Assembly: GCA_964036665.1 (NCBI GenBank)
Contig: OZ038531.1
Location: forward strand, 11,904,168-11,968,167
Length of the DNA: 64,000 nucleotides
Source of the DNA: Gordius sp. MW1
Taxonomy: Eukaryota > Nematomorpha > Gordioida > Gordea > Gordiidae
Direction of reading: 5' to 3'
In this document: piece by piece, positions 49,701 to 62,332 of the stretch
Layout of the letters: each line of letters begins with the position of its first letter
Position numbering within the stretch: the stretch's first letter is position 1
The notes under the pieces: generated by a model
Database searches by the model: none
What the model was told of the DNA's origin: nothing
The model's input: only the letters and a program-made list of their open reading frames with translations
Position numbers and translations under genes: made by a program

Positions 49701-52147
49701 TTACTTTGAAATCATGATCGCATAAAGCAGTTTTCAAAAATTAAGCACTCACGTTGCGATACAACAAAAACAAACTAATCGCAACAATAAAACGTTGTCT
49801 TTTGTCAAAATGATAGTTCTCGCAGCTTAAAACCTCTTTTCGGAAGTCAATCGAGGATAATAGAATTCTCAAATTGGCTTACTTTTATATATTTTTTTAT
49901 GCTCTTTCAGAATCGAAAAAAATAAATATTTTTACCTCAAAATTTTTCACATATTTTTCTTTGAACCGTATTCATCCGATGAAAGTTGTCGTTTTCAGAC
50001 GTGGTTTCTATGACCCAAGTAAAAATTTATCAGAATTGAAAAACTATTACTTTGAAATCATGATCGCATAGAGCAGTTTTCAAAAATTAAGCACTCACGT
50101 TGCGATACAACAAACTAATCGCGACAATAAAACGTTGTCTTTTGTCAAAATGATAGTTCTCGCAGCTTAAAACCTCTTTTCGGAAGTCAATCGAGGATAA
50201 TAGGATTCTCAAATTGGCTTACTTTTATATATTTTTTTATGCTCTTTCACATAGAATCGAAAAAAATAAATATTTTTACCTCAAAATTTTTCACATATTT
50301 TTCTTTGAACCGTATTCATCCGATGAAAGTTGTCGTTTTCAGACGTGGTTTCTATGATCCCAAGTAAAAATTTATCAGAATTTAAAAACTATTACTTTGA
50401 AATCATGATCGCATAAAGCAGTTTTCAAAAATTAAGCACTCACGTTGCGATACAACAAAAACAAACTAATCGCAACAATAAAACGTTGTCTTTTGTCAAA
50501 ATGATAGTTCTCGCAGCTCTCTTTTCGGAAGTCAATCGAGGATAATAGGATTCTCAAATTGGCTTACTTTTATATATTTTTTTATGCTCTTTCACATAGA
50601 ATCGAAAAAAATAAATATTTTTGCCTCAAAATTTTTCACATATTTTTCTTTGAACCGTATTCATCCGATGAAAGTTGTCGTTTTCAGACGTGGTTTGTAT
50701 GATATCAAGTAAAAATTTATCAGAATCTAAAAACTATTACTTTGAAATCCTTATCGCATAGAGCAGTTTTCAAAAATTAAGCACTCACGTTGCGATACAA
50801 CAAACTAATCGCAACAATAAAACGTTGTCTTTTGTCAAAATGATAGTTCTCGCAGCTTAAAACCTCTTTTCGGAAGTCAATCGAGGATAATAGGATTCTC
50901 AAATTGGCTTACTTTTATGCCTCAAAATTTTTCACATATTTTTCTTTGAACCGTATTCATCCGATGAAAGTTGTCGTTTTCAGACGTGGTTTCTATGATC
51001 CCAAGTAAAAATTTATCAGAATCTAAAAACTATTACTTTGAAATCATGATCGCATAGAGCAGTTTTCACAAATTAAACACTCACGTTGCGATACAACAAA
51101 CTAATCGCAACAATAAAACGTTGTCTTTTGTCAAAATGATAGTTCTCGCAGCTTAAAACCTCTTTTCGGAAGTCAATCGAGGATAATAGGATTCTCAAAT
51201 TGGCTTACTTTTATGCCTCAAAATTTTTCACATATTTTTCTTTGAACCGTATTCATCCGATGAAAGTTGTCGTTTTCAGACGTGGTTTCTATGATCCCAA
51301 GTAAAAATTTATCAGAATCTAAAAACTATTACTTTGAAATCATGATCGCATAGAGCTGTTTTCAAAAATTAAGCACTCACGTTGCGATACAACAAACTAA
51401 TCGCAACAATACAACGTTGTCTTTTGTCAAAATGATAGTTCTCGCAGCTTAAAACCTCTTTTCGGAAGTCAATCGAGGATAATAGGATTCTCAAATTGGC
51501 TTACTTTTATATATTTTTTCATGCTCTTTCACATAGAATCGAAAAAAAGGAATATTTTTGCCTCAAAATTTTTCACATATTTTTCTTTGAACCGTATTCA
51601 TCCGATGAAAGTTTTCGTTTTCAGACGTGGTTTCTATGATCCCAAGTAAAAATTTATCAGAATCTAAAAACTATTACTTTGAAATCATGATCGCATAGAG
51701 CTGTTTTCAAAAATTAAGCACTCACGTTGCGATACAACAAACTAGTCGCAACAATAAAACGTTGTCTTTTGTCAAAATGATAGTTCTCGCAGCTTAAAAC
51801 CTCTTTTCGGAAGTCAATCGAGGATAATAGGATTCTCAAATTGGCTTACTTTTATATATTTTTTCATGCTCTTTCACATAGAATCGAAAAAAATAATATT
51901 TTTGCCTCAAAATTTTTCACATATTTTTCTTTGAACCGTATTCATCCGATGAAAGTTGTCGTTTTCACACGTGGTTTCTATGATCCCAAGTAAAAATTTA
52001 TCAGAATCTAAAAACTATTACTTTGAAATCATGATCGCATAGAGCTGTTTTCAAAAATTAAGCACTCACGTTGCGATACAACAAACTAGTCGCAACAATA
52101 AAACGTTGTCTTTTGTCAAAATGATAGTTCTCGCAGCTTAAAACCTC
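46717..52147. repeat. Sixteen-monomer block, copy 2 (5431 bp)
   Basis: Units start at 46717, 47062, 47407, 47750, 48095, 48440, 48790, 49135, 49486, 49837, 50177, 50522, 50867, 51163, 51459 and 51804. They match 39536-44987 in order. Differences are a 9-bp deletion near 48476 (350 in place of 359 bp) and a 6-bp deletion near 50518 (GCAGCTCTCTTTTC), which together account for the drift in offset from 7181 to 7166 bp. The last unit keeps its native tail (GAGCTGTTTTC, CTAGTCGC), unlike 44638. Confidence 0.9.
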
Positions 52148-52843
52148 TTTTCGGAAGTCAATCGAGGATAATAGGATTCTCAAATTGGCTTACTTTTATA
52201 TATTTTTTCATGCTCTTTCACATAGAATCGAAAAAAAGGAATATTTTTGCCTCAAAATTTTTCACATATTTTTCTTTGAACCGTATTCAACCGATGAAAG
52301 TTGTCGTTTTCAGACGTGGTTTCTATGATCCCAAGTAAAAATTTATCAGAATCTAAAAACTATTACTTTGAAATCATGATCGCATAGAGCTGTTTTCAAA
52401 AATTAAGCACTCACGTTGCGATACAACAAACTAATCGCAACAATAAAACGTTGTCTTTTGTCAAAATGATAGTTCTCGCAGCTTAAAACCTCTTTTCGGA
52501 AGTCAATCGAGGATAATAGGATTCTTAAATTGGCTTACTTTTATATATTTTTTTATGCTCTTTCACATAGAATCGAAAAAAATAAATATTTTTACCTCAA
52601 AATTTTTCACATATTTTTCTTTGAACCGTATTCATCCGATGAAAGTTGTCGTTTTCAGACGTGGTTTCTATGATCCCAAGTAAAAATTTATCAGAATTTA
52701 AAAACTATTACTTTGAAATCATGATCGCATAAAGCAGTTTTCAAAAATTAAGCACTCACGTTGCGATACAACAAAAACAAACTAATCGCAACAATAAAAC
52801 GTTGTCTTTTGTCAAAATGATAGTTCTCGCAGCTTAAAACCTC
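50522..52843. repeat. Seven-monomer higher-order repeat, early form (2322 bp)
   Basis: Units start at 50522, 50867, 51163, 51459, 51804, 52148 and 52493, with lengths 345, 296, 296, 345, 344, 345 and 351. The order is: GATATC / ATCCTTATC unit, short unit, second short unit, GAAAGTTTTCG unit, ATAATATTTTTG plus CACACGTGG unit, ATTCAACCG unit, and a 351-bp unit with the loop insertion. Later copies have a 345-bp AGAAAAGAAATAAAGG unit in third place. A truncated version lies at 43356-44987. Confidence 0.82.
50867..51458. repeat. Two adjacent 296-bp short monomers, copy 2
   Basis: The units at 50867 and 51163 carry the same 49-bp deletion and the same private marks as 43701 and 43997 (CACAAATTAAACAC; CAATACAACG) at an offset of 7166 bp. 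They belong to copy 2 of the sixteen-monomer block and lie in the first complete seven-monomer unit (50522-52843). Confidence 0.92.
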
Positions 52844-54870
52844 TTTTCGGAAGTCAATCGAGGATAATAGGATTCTCAAATTGGCTTACTTTTATATATT
52901 TTTTTATGCTCTTTCACATAGAATCGAAAAAAATAAATATTTTTGCCTCAAAATTTTTCACATATTTTTCTTTGAACCGTATTCATCCGATGAAAGTTGT
53001 CGTTTTCAGACGTGGTTTCTATGATATCAAGTAAAAATTTATCAGAATCTAAAAACTATTACTTTGAAATCCTTATCGCATAGAGCAGTTTTCAAAAATT
53101 AAGCACTCACGTTGCGATACAACAAACTAATCGCAACAATAAAACGTTGTCTTTTGTCAAAATGATAGTTCTCGCAGCTTAAAACCTCTTTTCGGAAGTC
53201 AATCGAGGATAATAGGATTCTCAAATTGGCTTACTTTTATGCCTCAAAATTTTTCACATATTTTTCTTTGAACCGTATTCATCCGATGAAAGTTGTCGTT
53301 TTCAGACGTGGTTTCTATGATCCCAAGTAAAAATTTATCAGAATCTAAAAACTATTACTTTGAAATCATGATCGCATAGAGCTGTTTTCAAAAATTAAGC
53401 ACTCACGTTGCGATACAACAAACTAATCGCAACAATAAAACGTTGTCTTTTGTCAAAATGATAGTTCTCGCAGCTTAAAACCTCTTTTCGGAAGTCAATC
53501 GAGGATAATAGGATTCTCAAATTGGCTTACTTTTATATATTTTTTCATGCTCTTTCACATAGAAAAGAAATAAAGGAATATTTTTGCCTTAAAATTTTTC
53601 ACATATTTTTCTTTGAACCGTATTCATCCGATGAAAGTTGTCGTTTTCAGACGTGGTTTCTATGATCCCAAGTAAAAATTTATCAGAATCTAAAAACTAT
53701 TACTTTGAAATCATGATCGCATAGAGCTGTTTTCAAAAATTAAGCACTCACGTTGCGATACAACAAACTAATCGCAACAATAAAACGTTGTCTTTTGTCA
53801 AAATGATAGTTCTCGCAGCTTAAAACCTCTTTTTGGAAGTCAATCGAGGATAATAGGATTCTCAAATTGGCTTACTTCTATATATTTTTTCATGCTCTTT
53901 CACATAGAATCGAAAAAAAGGAATATTTTTGCCTCAAAATTTTTCACATATTTTTCTTTGAACCGTATTCATCCGATGAAAGTTGTCGTTTTCAGACGTG
54001 GTTTCTATGATCCCAAGTAAAAATTTATCAGAATCTAAAAACTATTACTTTGAAATCATGATCGCATAGAGCTGTTTTCAAAAATTAAGCACTCACGTTG
54101 CGATACAACAAACTAGTCGCAACAATAAAACGTTGTCTTTTGTCAAAATGATAGTTCTCGCAGCTTAAAACCTCTTTTCGGAAGTCAATCGAGGATAATA
54201 GGATTCTCAAATTGGCTTACTTTTATATATTTTTTCATGCTCTTTCACATAGAATCGAAAAAAAGGAATATTTTTGCCTCAAAATTTTTCACATATTTTT
54301 CTTTGAACCGTATTCAACCGATGAAAGTTGTCGTTTTCAGACGTGGTTTCTATGATCCCAAGTAAAAATTTATCAGAATCTAAAAACTATTACTTTGAAA
54401 TCATGATCGCATAGAGCTGTTTTCAAAAATTAAGCACTCACGTTGCGATACAACAAACTAATCGCAACAATAAAACGTTGTCTTTTGTCAAAATGATAGT
54501 TCTCGCAGCTTAAAATCTCTTTTCGGAAGTCAATCGAGGATAATAGGATTCTCAAATTGGCTTACTTTTATATATTTTTTTATGCTCTTTCACATAGAAT
54601 CGAAAAAAATAAATATTTTTACCTCAAAATTTTTCACATATTTTTCTTTGAACCGTATTCATCCGATGAAAGTTGTCGTTTTCAGACGTGGTTTCTATGA
54701 TCCCAAGTAAAAATTTATCAGAATTTAAAAACTATTACTTTGAAATCATGATCGCATAAAGCAGTTTTCAAAAATTAAGCACTCACGTTGCGATACAACA
54801 AAAACAAACTAATCGCAACAATAAAACGTTGTCTTTTGTCAAAATGATAGTTCTCGCAGCTTAAAACCTC
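52844..54870. repeat. Seven-monomer repeat, six-unit copy (2027 bp)
   Basis: Units start at 52844, 53189, 53485, 53830, 54175 and 54520, with lengths 345, 296, 345, 345, 345 and 351. The unit 53830-54174 has the head of the TTTTTGGAAG / CTTCTATAT unit and the tail of the ATAATATT unit (CTAGTCGC), so two units became one. The unit at 53485 has a private TTGCCTTAAAA. Confidence 0.87.
53189..53484. repeat. 296-bp short monomer
   Basis: The same 49-bp deletion is present (CTTACTTTTATGCCTC). This is the second place of the six-unit copy. The tail has GAGCTGTTTTC, as in 51163, which suggests that the two short units of the early form were reduced to one. Confidence 0.92.
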
Positions 54871-57239
54871 TTTTCGGAAGTCAATCGAGGATAATAGGAT
54901 TCTCAAATTGGCTTACTTTTATATATTTTTTTATGCTCTTTCACATAGAATCGAAAAAAATAAATATTTTTGCCTCAAAATTTTTCACATATTTTTCTTT
55001 GAACCGTATTCATCCGATGAAAGTTGTCGTTTTCAGACGTGGTTTCTATGATATCAAGTAAAAATTTATCAGAATCTAAAAACTATTACTTTGAAATCCT
55101 TATCGCATAGAGCAGTTTTCAAAAATTAAGCACTCACGTTGCGATACAACAAACTAATCGCAACAATAAAACGTTGTCTTTTGTCAAAATGATAGTTCTC
55201 GCAGCTTAAAACCTCTTTTCGAAGTCAATCGAGGATAATAGGATTCTCAAATTGGCTTACTTTTATGCCTCAAAATTTTTCACATATTTTTCTTTGAACC
55301 GTATTCATCCGATGAAAGTTGTCGTTTTCAGACGTGGTTTCTATGATCCCAAGTAAAAATTTATCAGAATCTAAAAACTATTACTTTGAAATCATGATCG
55401 CATAGAGCTGTTTTCAAAAATTAAGCACTCACGTTGCGATACAACAAACTAATCGCAACAATAAAACGTTGTCTTTTGTCAAAATGATAGTTCTCGCAGC
55501 TTAAAACCTCTTTTCGGAAGTCAATCGAGGATAATAGGATTCTCAAATTGGCTTACTTTTATATATTTTTTCATGCTCTTTCACATAGAAAAGAAATAAA
55601 GGAATATTTTTGCCTCAAAATTTTTCACATATTTTTCTTTGAACCGTATTCATCCGATGAAAGTTGTCGTTTTCAGACGTGGTTTCTATGATCCCAAGTA
55701 AAAATTTATCAGAATCTAAAAACTATTACTTTGAAATCATGATCGCATAGAGCTGTTTTCAAAAATTAAGCACTCACGTTGCGATACAACAAACTAATCG
55801 CAACAATAAAACGTTGTCTTTTGTCAAAATGATAGTTCTCGCAGCTTAAAACCTCTTTTTGGAAGTCAATCGAGGATAATAGGATTCTCAAATTGGCTTA
55901 CTTCTATATATTTTTTCATGCTCTTTCACATAGAATCGAAAAAAAGGAATATTTTTGCCTCAAAATTTTTCACATATTTTTCTTTGAACCGTATTCATCC
56001 GATGAAAGTTTTCGTTTTCAGACGTGGTTTCTATGATCCCAAGTAAAAATTTATCAGAATCTAAAAACTATTACTTTGAAATCATGATCGCATAGAGCTG
56101 TTTTCAAAAATTAAGCACTCACGTTGCGATACAACAAACTAATCGCAACAATAAAACGTTGTCTTTTGTCAAAATGATAGTTCTCGCAGCTTAAAACCTC
56201 TTTTCGGAAGTCAATCGAGGATAATAGGATTCTCAAATTGGCTTACTTTTATATATTTTTTCATGCTCTTTCACATAGAATCGAAAAAAATAATATTTTT
56301 GCCTCAAAATTTTTCACATATTTTTCTTTGAACCGTATTCATCCGATGAAAGTTGTCGTTTTCACACGTGGTTTCTATGATCCCAAGTAAAAATTTATCA
56401 GAATCTAAAAACTATTACTTTGAAATCATGATCGCATAGAGCTGTTTTCAAAAATTAAGCACTCACGTTGCGATACAACAAACTAGTCGCAACAATAAAA
56501 CGTTGTCTTTTGTCAAAATGATAGTTCTCGCAGCTTAAAACCTCTTTTCGGAAGTCAATCGAGGATAATAGGATTCTCAAATTGGCTTACTTTTATATAT
56601 TTTTTCATGCTCTTTCACATAGAATCGAAAAAAAGGAATATTTTTGCCTCAAAATTTTTCACATATTTTTCTTTGAACCGTATTCAACCGATGAAAGTTG
56701 TCGTTTTCAGACGTGGTTTCTATGATCCCAAGTAAAAATTTATCAGAATCTAAAAACTATTACTTTGAAATCATGATCGCATAGAGCTGTTTTCAAAAAT
56801 TAAGCACTCACGTTGCGATACAACAAACTAATCGCAACAATAAAACGTTGTCTTTTGTCAAAATGATAGTTCTCGCAGCTTAAAACCTCTTTTCGGAAGT
56901 CAATCGAGGATAATAGGATTCTCAAATTGGCTTACTTTTATATATTTTTTTATGCTCTTTCACATAGAATCGAAAAAAATAAATATTTTTACCTCAAAAT
57001 TTTTAACATATTTTTCTTTGAACCGTATTCATCCGATGAAAGTTGTCGTTTTCAGACGTGGTTTCTATGATCCCAAGTAAAAATTTATCAGAATTTAAAA
57101 ACTATTACTTTGAAATCATGATCGCATAAAGCAGTTTTCAAAAATTAACACTCACGTTGCGATACAACAAAAACAAACTAATCGCAACAATAAAACGTTG
57201 TCTTTTGTCAAAATGATAGTTCTCGCAGCTTAAAACCTC
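54871..57239. repeat. Seven-monomer repeat, full copy (2369 bp)
   Basis: Units start at 54871, 55216, 55511, 55856, 56201, 56545 and 56890, with lengths 345, 295, 345, 345, 344, 345 and 350. All seven canonical units are present. Private changes are TTTTCGAAG (a G lost) near 55221, TTTTTAACATA near 57002 and AATTAACACTC (a G lost) near 57148. The sixth unit has ATTCAACCG. Confidence 0.9.
55216..55510. repeat. 295-bp short monomer
   Basis: The same 49-bp deletion is present, plus one missing G at the start (TTTTCGAAG). Second place of the 54871 repeat. Confidence 0.92.
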
Positions 57240-59610
57240 TTTTCGGAAGTCAATCGAGGATAATAGGATTCTCAAATTGGCTTACTTTTATATATTTTTT
57301 TATGCTCTTTCACATAGAATCGAAAAAAATAAATATTTTTGCCTCAAAATTTTTCACATATTTTTCTTTGAACCGTATTCATCCGATGAAAGTTGTCGTT
57401 TTCAGACGTGGTTTCTATGATATCAAGTAAAAATTTATCAGAATCTAAAAACTATTACTTTGAAATCCTTATCGCATAGAGCAGTTTTCAAAAATTAAGC
57501 ACTCACGTTGCGATACAACAAACTAATCGCAACAATAAAACGTTGTCTTTTGTCAAAATGATAGTTCTCGCAGCTTAAAACCTCTTTTCGGAAGTCAATC
57601 GAGGATAATAGGATTCTCAAATTGGCTTACTTTTATGCCTCAAAATTTTTCACATATTTTTCTTTGAACCGAATTCATCCGATGAAAGTTGTCGTTTTCA
57701 GACGTGGTTTCTATGATCCCAAGTAAAAATTTATCAGAATCTAAAAACTATTACTTTGAAATCATGATCGCATAGAGCTGTTTTCAAAAATTAAGCACTC
57801 ACGTTGCGATACAACAAACTAATCGCAACAATAAAACGTTGTCTTTTGTCAAAATGATAGTTCTCGCAGCTTAAAACCTCTTTTCGGAAGTCAATCGAGG
57901 ATAATAGGATTCTCAAATTGGCTTACTTTTATATATTTTTTCATGCTCTTTCACATAGAAAAGAAATAAAGGAATATTTTTGCCTCAAAATTTTTCACAT
58001 ATTTTTCTTTGAACCGTATTCATCCGATGAAAGTTGTCGTTTTCAGACGTGGTTTCTATGATCCCAAGTAAAAATTTATCAGAATCTAAAAACTATTACT
58101 TTGAAATCATGATCGCATAGAGCTGTTTTCAAAAATTAAGCTGTCACGTTGCGATACAACAAACTAATCGCAACAATAAAACGTTGTCTTTTGTCAAAAT
58201 GATAGTTCTCGCAGCTTAAAACCTCTTTTTGGAAGTCAATCGAGGATAATAGGATTCTCAAATTGGCTTACTTCTATATATTTTTTCATGCTCTTTCACA
58301 TAGAATCGAAAAAAAGGAATATTTTTGCCTCAAAATTTTTCACATATTTTTCTTTGAACCGTATTCATCCGATGAAAGTTTTCGTTTTCAGACGTGGTTT
58401 CTATGATCCCAAGTAAAAATTTATCAGAATCTAAAAACTATTACTTTGAAATCATGATCGCATAGAGCTGTTTTCAAAAATTAAGCACTCACGTTGCGAT
58501 ACAACAAACTAATCGCAACAATAAAACGTTGTCTTTTGTCAAAATGATAGTTCTCGCAGCTTAAAACCTCTTTTCGGAAGTCAATCGAGGATAATAGGAT
58601 TCTCAAATTGGCTTACTTTTATATATTTTTTCATGCTCTTTCACATAGAATCGAAAAAAATAATATTTTTGCCTCAAAATTTTTCACATATTTTTCTTTG
58701 AACCGTATTCATCCGATGAAAGTTGTCGTTTTCACACGTGGTTTCTATGATCCCAAGTAAAAATTTATCAGAATCTAAAAACTATTACTTTGAAATCATG
58801 ATCGCATAGAGCTGTTTTCAAAAATTAAGCACTCACGTTGCGATACAACAAACTAGTCGCAACAATAAAACGTTGTCTTTTGTCAAAATGATAGTTCTCG
58901 CAGCTTAAAACCTCTTTTCGGAAGTCAATCGAGGATAATAGGATTCTCAAATTGGCTTACTTTTATATATTTTTTCATGCTCTTTCACATAGAATCGAAA
59001 AAAAGGAATATTTTTGCCTCAAAATTTTTCACATATTTTTCTTTGAACCGTATTCATCCGATGGAAGTTGTCGTTTTCAGACGTGGTTTCTATGATCCCA
59101 AGTAAAAATTTATCAGAATCTAAAAACTATTACTTTGAAATCATGATCGCATAGAGCTGTTTTCAAAAATTAAGCACTCACCTTGCGATACAACAAACTA
59201 ATCGCAACAATAAAACGTTGTCTTTTGTCAAAATGATAGTTCTCGCAGCTTAAAACCTCTTTTCGGAAGTCAATCGAGGATAATAGGATTCTCAAATTGG
59301 CTTACTTTTATATATTTTTTTATGCTCTTTCACATAGAATCGAAAAAAATAAATATTTTTACCTCAAAATTTTTCACATATTTTTCTTTGAACCGTATTC
59401 ATCCGATGAAAGTTGTCGTTTTCAGACGTGGTTTCTATGATCCCAAGTAAAAATTTATCAGAATTTAAAAACTATTACTTTGAAATCATGATCGCATAAA
59501 GCAGTTTTCAAAAATTAAGCACTCACGTTGCGATACAACAAAAACAAACTAATCGCAACAATAAAACGTTGTCTTTTGTCAAAATGATAGTTCTCGCAGC
59601 TTAAAACCTC
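57240..59610. repeat. Seven-monomer repeat, full copy (2371 bp)
   Basis: Units start at 57240, 57585, 57881, 58226, 58571, 58915 and 59260, with lengths 345, 296, 345, 345, 344, 345 and 351. Private changes are GAACCGAATTC near 57670, which creates an EcoRI site, and AAGCTGTCACG near 58142. The sixth unit switches to CCGATGGAAG and CTCACCTTGCG, a form shared with all later copies but not the earlier ones. Confidence 0.92.
57585..57880. repeat. 296-bp short monomer
   Basis: The same 49-bp deletion is present, with a private GAACCGAATTC. Second place of the 57240 repeat. Confidence 0.92.
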
Positions 59611-59961
59611 TTTTCGGAAGTCAATCGAGGATAATAGGATTCTCAAATTGGCTTACTTTTATATATTTTTTTATGCTCTTTCACATAGAATCGAAAAAAA
59701 TAAATATTTTTACCTCAAAATTTTTCACATATTTTTCTTTGAACCGTATTTATCCGATGAAAGTTGTCGTTTTCAGACGTGGTTTCTATGATCCCAAGTA
59801 AAAATTTATCAGAATTTAAAAACTATTACTTTGAAATCATGATCGCATAAAGCAGTTTTCAAAAATTAAGCACTCACGTTGCGATACAACAAAAACAAAC
59901 TAATCGCAACAATAAAACGTTGTCTTTTGTCAAAATGATAGTTCTCGCAGCTTAAAACCTC
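59611..59961. repeat. Extra 351-bp monomer between seven-monomer repeats
   Basis: This unit is nearly identical to the preceding one (59260-59610): type A, GAATTTAAAA, GCATAAAGCAG and the 6-bp loop insertion. It carries CGTATTTATCC where its neighbour has CGTATTCATCC. It is a single-monomer tandem duplication that pushes the next seven-monomer repeat out to an offset of 2722 bp (2371 + 351). Confidence 0.88.
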
Positions 59962-62332
59962 TTTTCGGAAGTCAATCGAGGATAATAGGATTCTCAAATT
60001 GGCTTACTTTTATATATTTTTTTATGCTCTTTCACATAGAATCGAAAAAAATAAATATTTTTGCCTCAAAATTTTTCACATATTTTTCTTTGAACCGTAT
60101 TCATCCGATGAAAGTTGTCGTTTTCAGACGTGGTTTCTATGATACCAAGTAAAAATATATCAGAATCTAAAAACCATTACTTTGAAATCCTTATCGCATA
60201 GAGCAGTTTTCAAAAATTAAGCACTCACGTTGCGATACAACAAACTAATCGCAACAATAAAACGTTGTCTTTTGTCAAAATGGTAGTTCTCGCAGCTTAA
60301 AACCTCTTTTCGGAAGTCAATCGAGGATAATAGGATTCTCAAATTGGCTTACTTTTATGCCTCAAAATTTTTCACATATTTTTCTTTGAACCGTATTCAT
60401 CCGATGAAAGTTGTCGTTTTCAGACGTGGTTTCTATGATCCCAAGTAAAAATTTATCAGAATCTAAAAACTATTACTTTGAAATCATGATCGCATAGAGC
60501 TGTTTTCAAAAATTAAGCACTCACGTTGCGATACAACAAACTAATCGCAACAATAAAACGTTGTCTTTTGTCAAAATGATAGTTCTCGCAGCTTAAAACC
60601 TCTTTTCGGAAGTCAATCGAGGATAATAGGATTCTCAAATTGGCTTACTTTTATATATTTTTTCATGCTCTTTCACATAGAAAAGAAATAAAGGAATATT
60701 TTTGCCTCAAAATTTTTCACATATTTTTCTTTGAACCGTATTCATCCGATGAAAGTTGTCGTTTTCAGACGTGGTTTCTATGATCCCAAGTAAAAATTTA
60801 TCAGAATCTAAAAACTATTACTTTGAAATCATGATCGCATAGAGCTGTTTTCAAAAATTAAGCACTCACGTTGCGATACAACAAACTAATCGCAACAATA
60901 AAACGTTGTCTTTTGTCAAAATGATAGTTCTCGCAGCTTAAAACCTCTTTTTGGAAGTCAATCGAGGATAATAGGATTCTCAAATTGGCTTACTTCTATA
61001 TATTTTTTCATGCTCTTTCACATAGAATCGAAAAAAAGGAATATTTTTGCCTCAAAATTTTTCACATATTTTTCTTTGAACCGTATTCATCCGATGAAAG
61101 TTTTCGTTTTCAGACGTGGTTTCTATGATCCCAAGTAAAAATTTATCAGAATCTAAAAACTATTACTTTGAAATCATGATCGCATAGAGCTGTTTTCAAA
61201 AATTAAGCACTCACGTTGCGATACAACAAACTAATCGCAACAATAAAACGTTGTCTTTTGTCAAAATGATAGTTCTCGCAGCTTAAAACCTCTTTTCGGA
61301 AGTCAATCGAGGATAATAGGATTCTCAAATTGGCTTACTTTTATATATTTTTTCATGCTCTTTCACATAGAATCGAAAAAAATAATATTTTTGCCTCAAA
61401 ATTTTTCACATATTTTTCTTTGAACCGTATTCATCCGATGAAAGTTGTCGTTTTCACACGTGGTTTCTATGATCCCAAGTAAAAATTTATCAGAATCTAA
61501 AAACTATTACTTTGAAATCATGATCGCATAGAGCTGTTTTCAAAAATTAAGCACTCACGTTGCGATACAACAAACTAGTCGCAACAATAAAACGTTGTCT
61601 TTTGTCAAAATGATAGTTCTCGCAGCTTAAAACCTCTTTTCGGAAGTCAATCGAGGATAATAGGATTCTCAAATTGGCTTACTTTTATATATTTTTTCAT
61701 GCTCTTTCACATAGAATCGAAAAAAAGGAATATTTTTGCCTCAAAATTTTTCACATATTTTTCTTTGAACCGTATTCATCCGATGGAAGTTGTCGTTTTC
61801 AGACGTGGTTTCTATGATCCCAAGTAAAAATTTATCAGAATCTAAAAACTATTACTTTGAAATCATGATCGCATAGAGCTGTTTTCAAAAATTAAGCACT
61901 CACCTTGCGATACAACAAACTAATCGCAACAATAAAACGTTGTCTTTTGTCAAAATGATAGTTCTCGCAGCTTAAAACCTCTTTTCGGAAGTCAATCGAG
62001 GATAATAGGATTCTCAAATTGGCTTACTTTTATATATTTTTTTATGCTCTTTCACATAGAATCGAAAAAAATAAATATTTTTACCTCAAAATTTTTCACA
62101 TATTTTTCTTTGAACCGTATTCATCCGATGAAAGTTGTCGTTTTCAGACGTGGTTTCTATGATCCCAAGTAAAAATTTATCAGAATTTAAAAACTATTAC
62201 TTTGAAATCATGATCGCATAAAGCAGTTTTCAAAAATTAAGCACTCACGTTGCGATACAACAAAAACAAACTAATCGCAACAATAAAACGTTGTCTTTTG
62301 TCAAAATGATAGTTCTCGCAGCTTAAAACCTC
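59962..62332. repeat. Seven-monomer repeat, full copy (2371 bp)
   Basis: Units start at 59962, 60307, 60603, 60948, 61293, 61637 and 61982, with the same seven lengths as 57240-59610. The first unit has collected private changes: GATACCAAG in place of GATATCAAG, AAAAATATATCAG, AAACCATTAC and AAATGGTAG. The other six look nearly unchanged from the previous copy, including CCGATGGAAG and CTCACCTTGCG. Confidence 0.92.
60307..60602. repeat. 296-bp short monomer
   Basis: The same 49-bp deletion is present and no private change was noticed. Second place of the 59962 repeat. Confidence 0.92.

Noticed and set aside
40263-50071. Open frames of 65-66 codons beginning M-A-Y-F-Y (40263, 42702, 45715, 47444, 49874)
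   Set aside because: They start at the TTG of TTGGCTTAC and exist only because small deletions (CAGACGTATTC, or CTCTTTCAGAATCG with CTATGACCC) shift the frame past stops. They recur because the DNA segments were duplicated. There is no start context and no domain.
39536-52147. Assembly artefact as the explanation for the 7.17-kb duplication
   Set aside because: The copies differ by independent 6- and 9-bp deletions and by hybrid end units, which argues for two real loci. It cannot be fully excluded without reads.
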